A DNA stretch of 64,000 bases from Antennarius striatus (Eukaryota > Chordata > Actinopteri > Lophiiformes > Antennariidae), in contig NC_090781.1 in the NCBI RefSeq assembly GCF_040054535.1, positions 8,697,982 to 8,761,981 of the forward strand. The letters run 5' to 3'. How positions within the stretch are numbered: position 1 is the stretch's first letter; each line of letters begins with the position of its first letter. The position numbers and the translations under genes were made by a program. Below, piece after piece: positions 50,256 to 60,600 of this stretch. Under the pieces are notes generated by a model that searched no databases, was not told the DNA's origin, and was given only the letters and a program-made list of their open reading frames with translations.

Positions 50256-52495
50256 TTATCCGGGGTCGGGTCGCGGGGGCAGCAGCTTAAGCAGGGAAGC
50301 CCAGACTTCCCTCTCCCTAGCCACTTCATCCAGCTCCTCCGGGAGAATCCCAAGGCGTTCCCAGGCCAGCCGGGAGACATAGTCTCTCCAGCGTGTCCTG
50401 GGTCGTCCCCGGGGCCTCCTCCCGGTAGGACGTGCCCGGAACACCTCACCAGGGAGGCGTCCAGGAGGCATCCTAACCAGATGCCCGAGCCACCTCATCT
50501 GGCTCCTCTCGATGCGGAGGAGCAGCGGCTCGACTCTGAGTCCCTCCCGGATGGCCGAACTCCTCACCCTATCTCTAAGGGAGAGTCCGGACACCCTACG
50601 GAGGAAACTCATTTCGGCCGCTTGTATCCGGGATCTCGTTCTTTCGGTCACGACCCATAGCTCGTGACCATAGGTGAGGGTAGGAACGTAGATCGACCGG
50701 TAAATCGAGAGCTTTGCCTTTCGGCTCAGCTCCTTCTTCACCACGACAGACCGATACAGAGTCCGCATCACTGCAGACGCTGCACCGATCCGCCTGTCGA
50801 TCTCCCGTTCCATTGTACCCTCACTCGTGAACGAGACCCCAAGATACTTGAACTCCTCCACTTGGGGCAGGATCTCATCCCCAACCTGGAGAGGGCACTC
50901 CACCCTTTTCCGACTGAGGACCATGGTCTCAGATTTGGAGGTGCTGATTCTCATCCCAACCGCTTCACACTCGGCTGCGAACCGTTCCAGTGAGAGTTGG
51001 AGATCACGGCTTGATGAAGCCAACAGCACCACGTCGTCTGCAAAAAGCAGAGACGCGATACTGAGGCCACCAAACCGAACACCCTCAACGCCTTGGCTGC
51101 GCCTAGAAATTCTGTCCATAAAAGTTATGAACAGAATCGGTGACAAAGGGCAGCCTTGGCGGAGTCCAACCCTCACTGGAAACGAATCCGACTTACTGCC
51201 GGCAACGCGGACCAAACTCTGACATTGGTCGTACAGGGACCGAACAGCCCTTATCAAGGGGTCCGGTACCCCATACTCCCGAAGCACCCCCCACAGAACC
51301 CCCCGAGGAACACGGTCGAACGCCTTCTCCAAGTCCACAAAACACATGTAGACTGGTTGGGCGAACTCCCATGCCCCCTCAAGGACCCTGCGGAGGGTGT
51401 AGAGCTGGTCCACTGTTCCACGGCCAGGACGAAAACCACACTGCTCCTCCTGAATCCGAGATTCGACTTCCCGACGGACCCTCCTCTCCAGAACCCCTGA
51501 ATAGACCTTACCAGGGAGGCTGAGGAGTGTGATGCCCCTGTAGTTGGAGCACACCCTCCTGTCCCCCTTCTTAAAAAGGGGGACCACCACCCCAGTCTGC
51601 CAATCCAGAGGCACTGTCCCCGAAGTCCACGCGATGTTGCAGAGGCGTGTCAACCAGGACAGCCCCACAACATCCAGAGCCTTTAGGAACTCCGGGCGGA
51701 TCTCATCCACCCCCGGGGCCCTGCCGCCGAGGAGCTTTTTAACTACCTCGGTGACCTCAACCCCAGAGATAGGAGAGCCCGCCTCAGAGAACCCAGACTC
51801 TGCTTCCTCATGGGAAGGCGTGTCTGCGGGATTGAGGAGGTCTTCGAAGTATTCTCCCCACCGAGTCACAACGTCCCGAGTTGAGGTCAGCAGCTCCCCA
51901 TCCCCACTATATACAGTGTGGATGCTGCACTGCTTCCCCCTCCCGAGACGCCTGATGGTGGACCAGAATCTCTTCGAAGCCGTCTTGAAGTCGTCCTCCA
52001 AGGCCTCACCGAACTCCTCCCACGCCCGGGTTTTTGCCTCAGCAACCACCAAAGCCGCATTCCGCTTGGCCTGCCGGTACCTATCAGCTGCTTCAGGAGT
52101 CCCACAGGCCAAAAAGGCCCGATAGGACTCCTTCTTCAGCTTGACGGCATCCCTTACCGCTGATGTCCACCAACGGGTTCTGGGGTTGCCGCCACGACAG
52201 GCACCGACCACCTTACGGCCGCAGCTGCGGTCGGCCGCCTCGACAATGGAGGCGCGGAACATGGTCCACTCAGACTCAATGTCCCCCGCCTCCCCCGGAA
52301 CGTGAGTGAAGTTCTGCCGGAGGTGGGAGTTGAAACTCCTTCTGACAGGGGATTCCGCCAGGCGTTCCCAGCAGACCCTCACAATACGTTTGGGTCTGCC
52401 AGGTCGGACCGGCATCTTCCCCCACCATCGGAGCCAACACACCACCAGGTGGTGATCGGTTGACAGCTCCGCCCCTCTCTTCACCCGAGTGTCCC
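50256..52495 (-). CDS. LINE reverse transcriptase frame
   Basis: An uninterrupted frame of more than 740 codons, part of the Rex3-type element. It starts in the tail of the endonuclease ([10 protein letters not shown], the terminal Asp-His) and continues into reverse transcriptase: [34 protein letters not shown] (first catalytic Asp), [13 protein letters not shown] and [11 protein letters not shown] (the FADD catalytic pair). The C-terminal part ([26 protein letters not shown]) is the usual end of RTE/Rex3 proteins. All reverse-transcriptase motifs look intact. In the full element this frame would be the downstream part of one longer protein, now separated by the frameshift. Confidence 0.85.
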
Positions 52496-53436
52496 AAGAC
52501 ATGCGGCCGCAAGTCCGATGACACGACCACAAAGTTGATCATCGAACTGCGGCCTAGGGTGTCCTGGTGCCAAGTGCACATATGGACACCCTTATGTCTG
52601 AACATGGTGTTCGTTATGGACAGTCCGTGACAAGCACAGAAGTCCAACAACTGAACACCGCTCGGGTTCTGATCGGGGGGGCCGTTCCTCCCAATCACAC
52701 CCTTCCAGGTCTCACTGTCATTGCCCACGTGAGCATTGAAGTCCCCCAGCAGAACGATGGAGTCCCCAGTGGGAGCGCTCTCCAGCACCCCCTCCAAGGA
52801 CTCCAAAAAGGGTGGATACTCTGAACTGCTGTTTGGTGCATACACACAAACAACAGTCAGGACCCGGCCCCCCACCCGAAGGCGGAGGGAGGCTACCCTC
52901 TCGTCCACCGGGGTGAACCCCAATGTATAGGCACCAAGCCGGGGGGCTACAAGTATACCCACACCTGCTCGGCGTCTCTCACCATGGGCAACTCCAGAGT
53001 GGAAGAGAGTCCAACCCCTCTGGAGAGGACTGGTACCAGAGCCCAAGCTGTGTGTGGAGGTGAGCCCGACTATATCTAGTCGGAACTTCTCAACCTCACA
53101 CACCAGCTCAGGCTCCTTCCCTGCCAGAGAGGTGACATTCCACGTCCCAAGAGCCAGCTTCTGTAGCCGGGGATCGGATCGCCAAGGTCCCTGCCTTCGG
53201 CCACCGCCCAGCTCACAATGCACCCGACCCCTATGGCCCCTCCCACAGGTGGTGAGCCCATGGGAAGAGGGACCCACGTTGTCCTTTCGGGCTGCGCCCG
53301 ACCGGGCCCCATGGGTGCAGGCCCGGCCACCAGGCGCTCGCCTTCGAGCCCCACCTCCAGGCCTGGCTCCAGAGGGGGGCCCCGGTGACCCGCATCCGGG
53401 CAAGGGAAAACGTGTGTCAGTGTTTTTTGTCATCAT
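52493..53436 (-). pseudogene. LINE AP-endonuclease frame, separated by frameshift
   Basis: The upstream part of the Rex3-type protein. It contains LGTWNVTSL (motif with catalytic Asn), [19 protein letters not shown] (GDFN motif), [10 protein letters not shown] and [20 protein letters not shown]. The last motif normally has Asp after Ile; here it is Asn. The frame leaves the reverse-transcriptase frame at 52493-52495, so the domain lacks its final Asp-His in this frame. I call it a broken coding region. Confidence 0.78.
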
Positions 53437-53606
53437 ATGGGGTCTTTGAGCAGTACTTTGTCTGGTCCCTCACCTAGGACCTGTTTGCCATGGGTGACCC
53501 TACCAGGGGCAGAAAGCCCCAGACAACTTAGCTCCTAGGATCATTGGGACACACAAACCCCTCCACCACGATAAGGTGACCACTCAAGGAAGGGCATCAC
53601 CAGTTC

Positions 53607-54410
53607 ACCAGTTCGCGGGTTGTAATGAATGGGAGATCCCCTCCGTCGCTGCTGAGTCCGCTGCTTCCTGACTGGTAACTCCTCCTCTTTGTTGCCTTCA
53701 AGGACCGTGGGATACAGAAGAGCTTTCATACCGTAGAGCCGCCTAGTGCTTACAAAGTACAATGGTTCGGTGTTACTTCTAACTTTTGCATTTATTATAT
53801 ATATAAACTGTCTCAATAAAAGATTAATAAATCAGATTTTTATTTATTTACCTTTCCTGCATGTAAAAAAATAAAATTCCTACTCCTTGGCGACGTCCGA
53901 CTGGACATCTCCGGACTCGAACACACCCTGTCTTACTTGTCTTTCTGATAGATAAAGGAAATACTAACACGTTATCTTAACTGCATGTACAGACTCAAGT
54001 GAAATGCATGAAACTATTCTGAATTTGTCTCCTGTTTCAAGGATTTTTCTTCTTCTAGTTGAGCCATGGTTTACTTCTGCACTGGTTTTATTGTCTGCTG
54101 GGACATCTGCTGGTGTCCTGCTGGTGTTGCAGCTCCACAATCAAACGTGGACGTCTTCCCATTCTTACTGTGACCCAATTACACTGCTGGGATTTGGCTG
54201 CTCTTTGTGTGCGTGGGACGAAATACACAACTCAATTGATGACTTTGCTGTGAGAAAAAAAAGTGGTAACAATCGGATAGTAAATCATCTACAGAACACG
54301 ACTGTAGTTCCGCTCATAAAGACCGTGTTCATGGCGCGGTGGTCCTCCCGCCCACACGGTGCGCATTGATGGGCTTTCACGAGTTGCGCTGCAACTGCAC
54401 AAACCGCGGA
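53607..54410. other. Flank between the LINE and the FIIND-gene promoter
   Basis: The first 200 bases look like the other half of the old repeat into which the LINE inserted. The rest becomes GC-richer near 54300. No exon recognised. Confidence 0.45.
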
Positions 54411-54420
54411 TATATAAAAG
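54411..54420 (+). promoter_or_regulatory. Candidate TATA box of the FIIND-Death gene
   Basis: The motif tatataaaag lies in CpG-rich DNA about 385 bases upstream of the chosen start codon. Transcription would then begin near 54445, giving a leader of about 350 bases. Confidence 0.5.
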
Positions 54421-54502
54421 ACCAGTTCGCTGCAATTGCGGCGCAACACTTTACAACATGCTATGCAGATCGGTTTGTATTTGTTTCGCGCACATAAACA
54501 CA

Positions 54503-54664
54503 ATGGATCAGACAGGAAACGATTCATCTGCAGAGGGGCTGCGTGCGGTTCGTTTATGGACACTACGCGCGCATTTTTCTTGGTTAAATCCCGATGGTTT
54601 GGATGAACGCACCAAGCGAAGGGGAAGCGGATGGGAAGGTGTTGACCCACCAGGGACTGGATGA
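54503..54664 (+). other. Upstream open reading frame in the leader
   Basis: A 53-codon ATG frame (starts MDQTGNDSSAEG) that ends before, and is out of frame with, the main start at 54796. If the TATA-directed transcript is real, it would be an upstream ORF able to lower translation of the main frame. Confidence 0.4.
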
Positions 54665-54795
54665 CCGTTCTCCTGCCGTGTTACCGCCTGGTGTTTAAAC
54701 TACCACCGAGTAGCCGATGTTTGGATCGCATCCAGGTGCTTTTTTTTTTGTTTTGTTTTTGCGTATCGTGACGTGACTCGATCCCAAGAAGGAGG

Positions 54796-57587
54796 ATGGT
54801 GGTGGCGATGGCGAACTGTGCTGCGGCTTGTCACCTGGAGGATGGGTAAGAACTTTTATTCTTTTGTCGTAGTCTCCGTGTTTTTGTCACGGATTCGGTG
54901 TGGATTCACGCACACGCTCGTCGGTCCTGCGCGTTCATCGTTTGGCGCAAATGTGGGAAGAGTTTCCTTTTGTTCCTCTAGAGCATCCGATAAAAACAAC
55001 AACAACACATCTCCAATCGTTTCTTGTTGGTAAATAACACGAATTCAAACATATATATGAAGGAAATAAGAGAGCCATCTATTTATGTCTTATTTAAATG
55101 ACGCACGTTCTTTTGGTGACATGAATGTGAGCATGTTTGACGAAAATAAGTAATATCTGTGGATTATACACAAATATCAGTACAGGAATGCTAAACATAT
55201 ATCCAAATGTGTAATTATACTCCTAATAATACATTCCTAATAATTGAGTTTGAAGTATGTTTTCCCCAAGGAAAGGAAGGACGATCCTGATGTCATAGAA
55301 CGGTAATCCGATATGATCAGGTGAGGCAGTGTCCTCTACAGACACTGTTGTGTTGTCTCCATTCACCTGCAGATGAGGGCTGAGAAAGTACCTGGATGAA
55401 CAAGTGTAATTCTAGCAATCCAGAACAGGTGACATTAGAGTCTATGTCCACCAGGGACATTATAGGAGTTCACCAGAGGAGATCTAATGTGAGCACATTG
55501 ACAGGGTTTGTAGAAAGTTGCGTATTAACTTGAAGATGCAGTCCTGAATGTTTGTGATTCTGTTTCTACTGTAAGTCTTCAATGGTTAAAATAATGTCTT
55601 ATGCTGAATGTGGAGAAAAAACTTGCACTGAGCCTTTTAAAGTGTTTTTTTCCCCCTGCTGATAAATAGTACATTTTTCAGTAAACTTGACAGGTTCTAA
55701 CAGTGAAAGCAGTGAGGTGTAATACTAATGAATAATGTTAACATTTAGTTCCTGTGTGTTCTGTGTCCGCCGTTTGTTGGTTGTTGATCTGCACACAGAT
55801 GTCCTTCCCCCTTTGCTGTGTTTGCACACAGATGCAGGAATGCATGCAAATGCTGCGTTCTTTATCTTCCATCCAGATGCAGACCAACACCCTCAGAGAG
55901 GAGTTTGTTACTAGGAGATAGAAACAATCAGAGTAGAAGAAAGAGACAGTTATCAAGTAGTAAGGCTCATTATTGCTGTTGGTGTGCAGCGGTGAAACCT
56001 GACCCTGAACAGAAAAAACGTGTTTCCTGGGCTGATGTGTAAGGGAAAGGGAAACACACGTCTCTGTAGGCTTATCCTGAATTATGTTGTGTGATTTTGC
56101 ACAACTATTTGTGAAGCATCATTTCAGAGGCGGTGAAAGGGATGTGACCCAGTTATTCATACCTGATGGTGTTGAATTTGCTCCCAGCAGATCTTCAAGC
56201 GTGTCGTCTCTTGTTGAAACACAGACAGGTTGCTCCAGTCAGACACAACACCGATCTATTATAACTCCTGACTCCAGTCTTTGTTTGTGTAATACAATGA
56301 ATTTCTGGTTAGTCAAGCAGATGAAAAAAGGTAAATAGACAGAAGTGATACTGATGTTTGTTGTACAGGGCTGGGCAATTTGGTTGAAATTAATAGTAAT
56401 ACATTTTGATGCAATCGCTCCAAAACGGATGGATTCTGACTGATTCTTTCTCGTCACGTCTACTGACAGCGTGTGTGGAATCAATCGACCCCGAGTTTAG
56501 TCAAATAAGAGCATTATTACAATGACATGCATCCTCCACCTCCACTTCTGGCTGAAAGTTAGTTATGAATTCAGCTTTATCCTTCCATGGCTGGTTTCCT
56601 GCACCATGAGTGCAGCTGTGACATCGGGTCATGGCAGGAGTTTCATTGGGATCCATTCGACAGGATGGTGTCAAAGGTGTTCTAGTGAGATGCAGGCAGC
56701 TTGCACACACTTCCTGTTTCTCTAATTCACTGGACTGCAGCTCTTCCTGTTTGAAAGCAGAAGTAACGTAATGAAGAGAGCGTGCAGCGGCACAATTTAA
56801 GAGCTCAAACTTCTTCCGTGACTCCCAGGGGTCCCTAACAAGACTCCTGTTGTAATGAGTCCAAGCTTCTGAATGTTGTTTCCTTTGTTCCACAGAAATG
56901 GAGATATTCCTGCGCCTGACAACAAAGGTAAACATGGTTCCATTTAATTCCTTTCCCAGTGAATATTTATTTCTTAGTCCATATGTGTCAAACTCGAGGC
57001 CTGGTGGCCACATGTGGGCCGCCACATCTTTTTAGAGCATAAAAGGTCAGAGTGTCAAATAGGTCAAAAGTTTGCTTTCTTCATTCACTTGGATAGTTTG
57101 ATTCTTGATTGATGGAGTTCTGTGTGTTTCACAACCTGACAAATTAAAAGGATTTATGTAATAACAGAGAAACAAGCAAACATATTTTTTCTGTGCAACT
57201 GTATTTTTTGTAACTTGAATAAGTAATAAATTCAGTTATTCAACATTAAGGAATAGTTACTTTTATTTTACATTACAATGAATTACATTCAGTTACATTT
57301 ATAAGTTACATCTGGCCGTTTGAGGACATCCATTATGCTGATGTGGCCCTCAGTGAAAATGAGTTTGTCACCCCTGTCTTAGTCTTACTATATATATTCA
57401 ATTTAAATGTCAAAAATACAATAATAAGTAGATAAATAAGACATATATACAACTGTAGATGGTTTAAAAAAAGACTTGGATCTACTGCTGCGCATCACTC
57501 ATCAACCTTTTTATGTCCTTGGTGTTGCTACGCCAGCAGATGGCAGGCAACACTCGTGAAATTACTCAAATTTTTCAAGCCGAGCAC

Positions 57588-57640
<53 letters not shown>

Positions 57641-60600
57641 CGTACATGTGAATGTGCGCCTCAGCGTGGGTGTTTGGTCTCCACCTTGTTTGTCAGTCTG
57701 ATGAGGGAAAGCAGCCATGGCAGACTGAGAAGGGACTGACCATGGGAGGCATATGAGGATGAGGGGAGAGAGAACCGTAGTGCAGAGAGGTGAAGCAGAC
57801 GGATCGAGCTGAGTGGATGAGGGAGGCGAGGCGGCGATGGCAGCATCTGCTTGTTAGTCTGAGCTAAAGCTCTGTGGGCCAGAGAGGAAGGGCTTCATCC
57901 ATTAGATGGCGAGGCGCCCTGCCAGATGGCAGAGGGGAGAAGCAGCACCTCGGGACCCACGGGTGTAAATGTGCCAGAATGTTAATGCATGGCAGTTATC
58001 ACAGGCTCCTTCACAAGGTGCCACAGTTCACCTGCTCGGGAATGATGGATGTGTAGAAGCTGGCAGCACCAGTTGGAAATGCACAAGGGTTTTTAATGAT
58101 TAATTTAAAAAAAACAAACAGTGCACATACATGAGTGAAGTAAAAGTGGATAGCTTTCATTGGGAAGGTAAAGAAGGTTTCACCCGTTCCTTCATCAAGG
58201 GATGTTTCAAACAGTGCAGGTAGAGACGGGCATAGCAACAGAGAATGTGGCTTCGCCTGAAGTTTACCTCCACCAGGAAGGTTGTGTTTTCTCCAGTGTG
58301 TGTCTCTTCATGAGATAACAGAATTACACAACCAGTGCTCGCCTTGAACTGTGGTGGGAGGGCTGGGTATGTAAGGAGGAAGAACCCACAGGATTTTGGA
58401 GTGGATTCAAATAAAGGGCCAAAGTCACAACTTTATTTTCACTTTCTCTAACAATGCGACAAAAGCATTTTTGTCCCATCTCTGTCTGTTACTTTTTTTT
58501 TTTTTTTGACTTTCGCATAAATTATTTGAGGGATTACAATGAAGCTAAACTCTATTTTGAGGATTAAATGGTCATGAAGCATTACTTTTAAATATAACAA
58601 TAACTTAGAATAGCAAAGGGAAGTTGAGCTTCCTTAGTAGAGGTTGCTTTCTACTTTGTGAATAAAGAAATAGAGAACCAGAATCTGAGTTGAGTTATTG
58701 AGTAGAAAGCGTTTCTACAGCAGAATGATGTGGTCTATTGATATTGATACAAATGGATATTTTTGTAGCATGGAAACCACTGATTTTTATCGCGCATTCA
58801 TCTCTTGGTGGTATAATAACTGCAACAACAGTTTGATGTTGCTAAATATTTGATGTTCCTGTAAAGATAGTGAAGCTATGGTTAATAGGAACCTCTATTT
58901 AAGAGGTCACACACACACACACACACCCCTAACATAACAACTCATTTGTTTCAGATACTCTGACTGGAGGCGACAGCAGTGGTTCTGGTAGGAACCCGTT
59001 CATTCATTAATCTGCATCTTCTGCACAAAATCATCTCGTTGTTTGTTGTTTTTCTAACACCATCATATGATTCCCTTTTCTTCACCATTCCTTTTGTTCA
59101 GGCTCAAGTTTTTATCTTCCTCACTCACCAATTTGCATTATTGATTATTGAACAGAGAATACAGGAGAGTCCACAGAGAGCAGCTCAGACGAGGAGAAAG
59201 AAGAAGAGGAAGAGGATTTTGGTAAGAGTCAGTTTTTACAGTTCATACATTTCTAGGATGAATATCATAGGAAGGTTCATCCAGTTCCTTCAGCTTAACA
59301 TGAAGACTCGAAACCTATTGAAGCAGCTTGCCTGGCCAGTATTTCTATGCTAAGCTAAGCTAAATGGCTGCAGGTGTGAAGTAAATATGTTTTATTTTCC
59401 TAATTCCTTCCGTTTCATTGTGACTCTCAGCAGAAGTTGGTGCTGGAAAGAATGAAGGAGAGGAAGGTTAGAACTATTATCAATCCTAGAACATCAAATG
59501 GTAAATAAAGTAACAAAGAATCATTTCGCAATGTTTTAACCAAATTTATGTTCTTTTCTTTGCAGGCAATGAAGAAGCCAAAGCACAGGAGCTTAAAAAC
59601 GGTGTGACACTTAACCGCTTCAAACTGGTTTGCTTTTTTAAAAACACTTGTTTACATCCAGACGAGCAAGTACGCTTGTCAAAATTTCCATGGCTTCCAT
59701 TGGTTTATAGCCACAACCACATCTTTCGCACCCATCGTTATGTAATCATGCCACAAACTGATGACGCCTGCTGGATGCATGTTGTTTTTTTTTATGACAC
59801 AATTTGATGACACATTTAATTCTTCTTCTTTTCCACCACCATAACCCATACCAAAAAAAACTCTAACCACGGAATGTTAAGGGTTTTTATCAAAGGTTTA
59901 GTATGAGATTCTACTTCTTTTGATTTTTCTTATAATAATGTCATACTTGAATTGTTTTCACTCTAGAATCCGTCCCTGTAGCTGGAGCGCAAGATTCAAA
60001 TTGGAAAGGTAAACAGAATATACATGGTAAGAAATGTTGTGGACGTCGTGTCTTGTAACTCCTTTTTTTTGTTTTTTTTTGTTTACCGTGACAGATAGGA
60101 GTCTCTTCAAAGTATGCTGTGAAAAATGCAAAGCCATCCAAAAGGTGAGCAGTAAATCCACGGGTGTCCATTATTATTAAGCATTGTAAGGATCCATACT
60201 ACAAGTGTGAACAAGCTGAAAAAAACAAAACAAAACAAGGTCAGATTTAGAAAACAGCACTTAGGCTCAGCTGAACGTAACGTTCCTTTATAAATCACGG
60301 TCTACCTGGAATTGTGTGTACCATCATCTCTTCCTGCTCTCTGCGCCCCATGCATTCAGCCCTGAATGGTAAATGGATGCATCTCATGAATGGTGATAAA
60401 TATGAGCCTTTGGATTGATGGTCTTTAAAGTGAATCATGGCAGCACCTGAGGAGAAAAGGAATTTGTCTAACATAGAAATCACAACCTGGTGTTGTCGTT
60501 CCCACTGCAGCGACTAAACAGATACAAACTCTCTGGAAGTAGAACCATACCTCATGATATTTACAGACCATCAGCTCTATTTGATGGTATGTTGATTCAC

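Larger units (their letters stand above)
50231..53594 (-). mobile_element. Rex3-type (RTE clade) LINE, near full length, one frameshift
   Basis: A 3364-bp non-LTR retrotransposon in minus orientation. It is bounded by an exact 12-bp target duplication CATCACCAGTTC (50219-50230 and 53595-53606). Its 3' end is a short (GATG)n tail directly after the open frame, a known Rex3 feature. It encodes an AP endonuclease followed by reverse transcriptase. Most genomic Rex3 copies are 5'-truncated, so a copy with both domains is notable. A single extra base in the C-run at 52493-52495 shifts the endonuclease frame out of the reverse-transcriptase frame. It sits in an older repeat next to the hAT element. 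Confidence 0.88.

Noticed and set aside
50664-52163. Several plus-strand frames of 60-190 codons in the 50-53 kb block
   Set aside because: They are antisense shadows of the GC-rich Rex3 reverse-transcriptase and endonuclease frames.
54503-54664. MDQTGNDSSAEG... as the true N-terminus of the FIIND protein
   Set aside because: The frame closes before 54796 and no donor joins it in phase to exon 2. Treated as an upstream open frame.
56501-57025. 174-codon minus-strand frame
   Set aside because: It overlaps FIIND-gene exon 2, intron sequence and the end of a hAT element; it is a chance frame.
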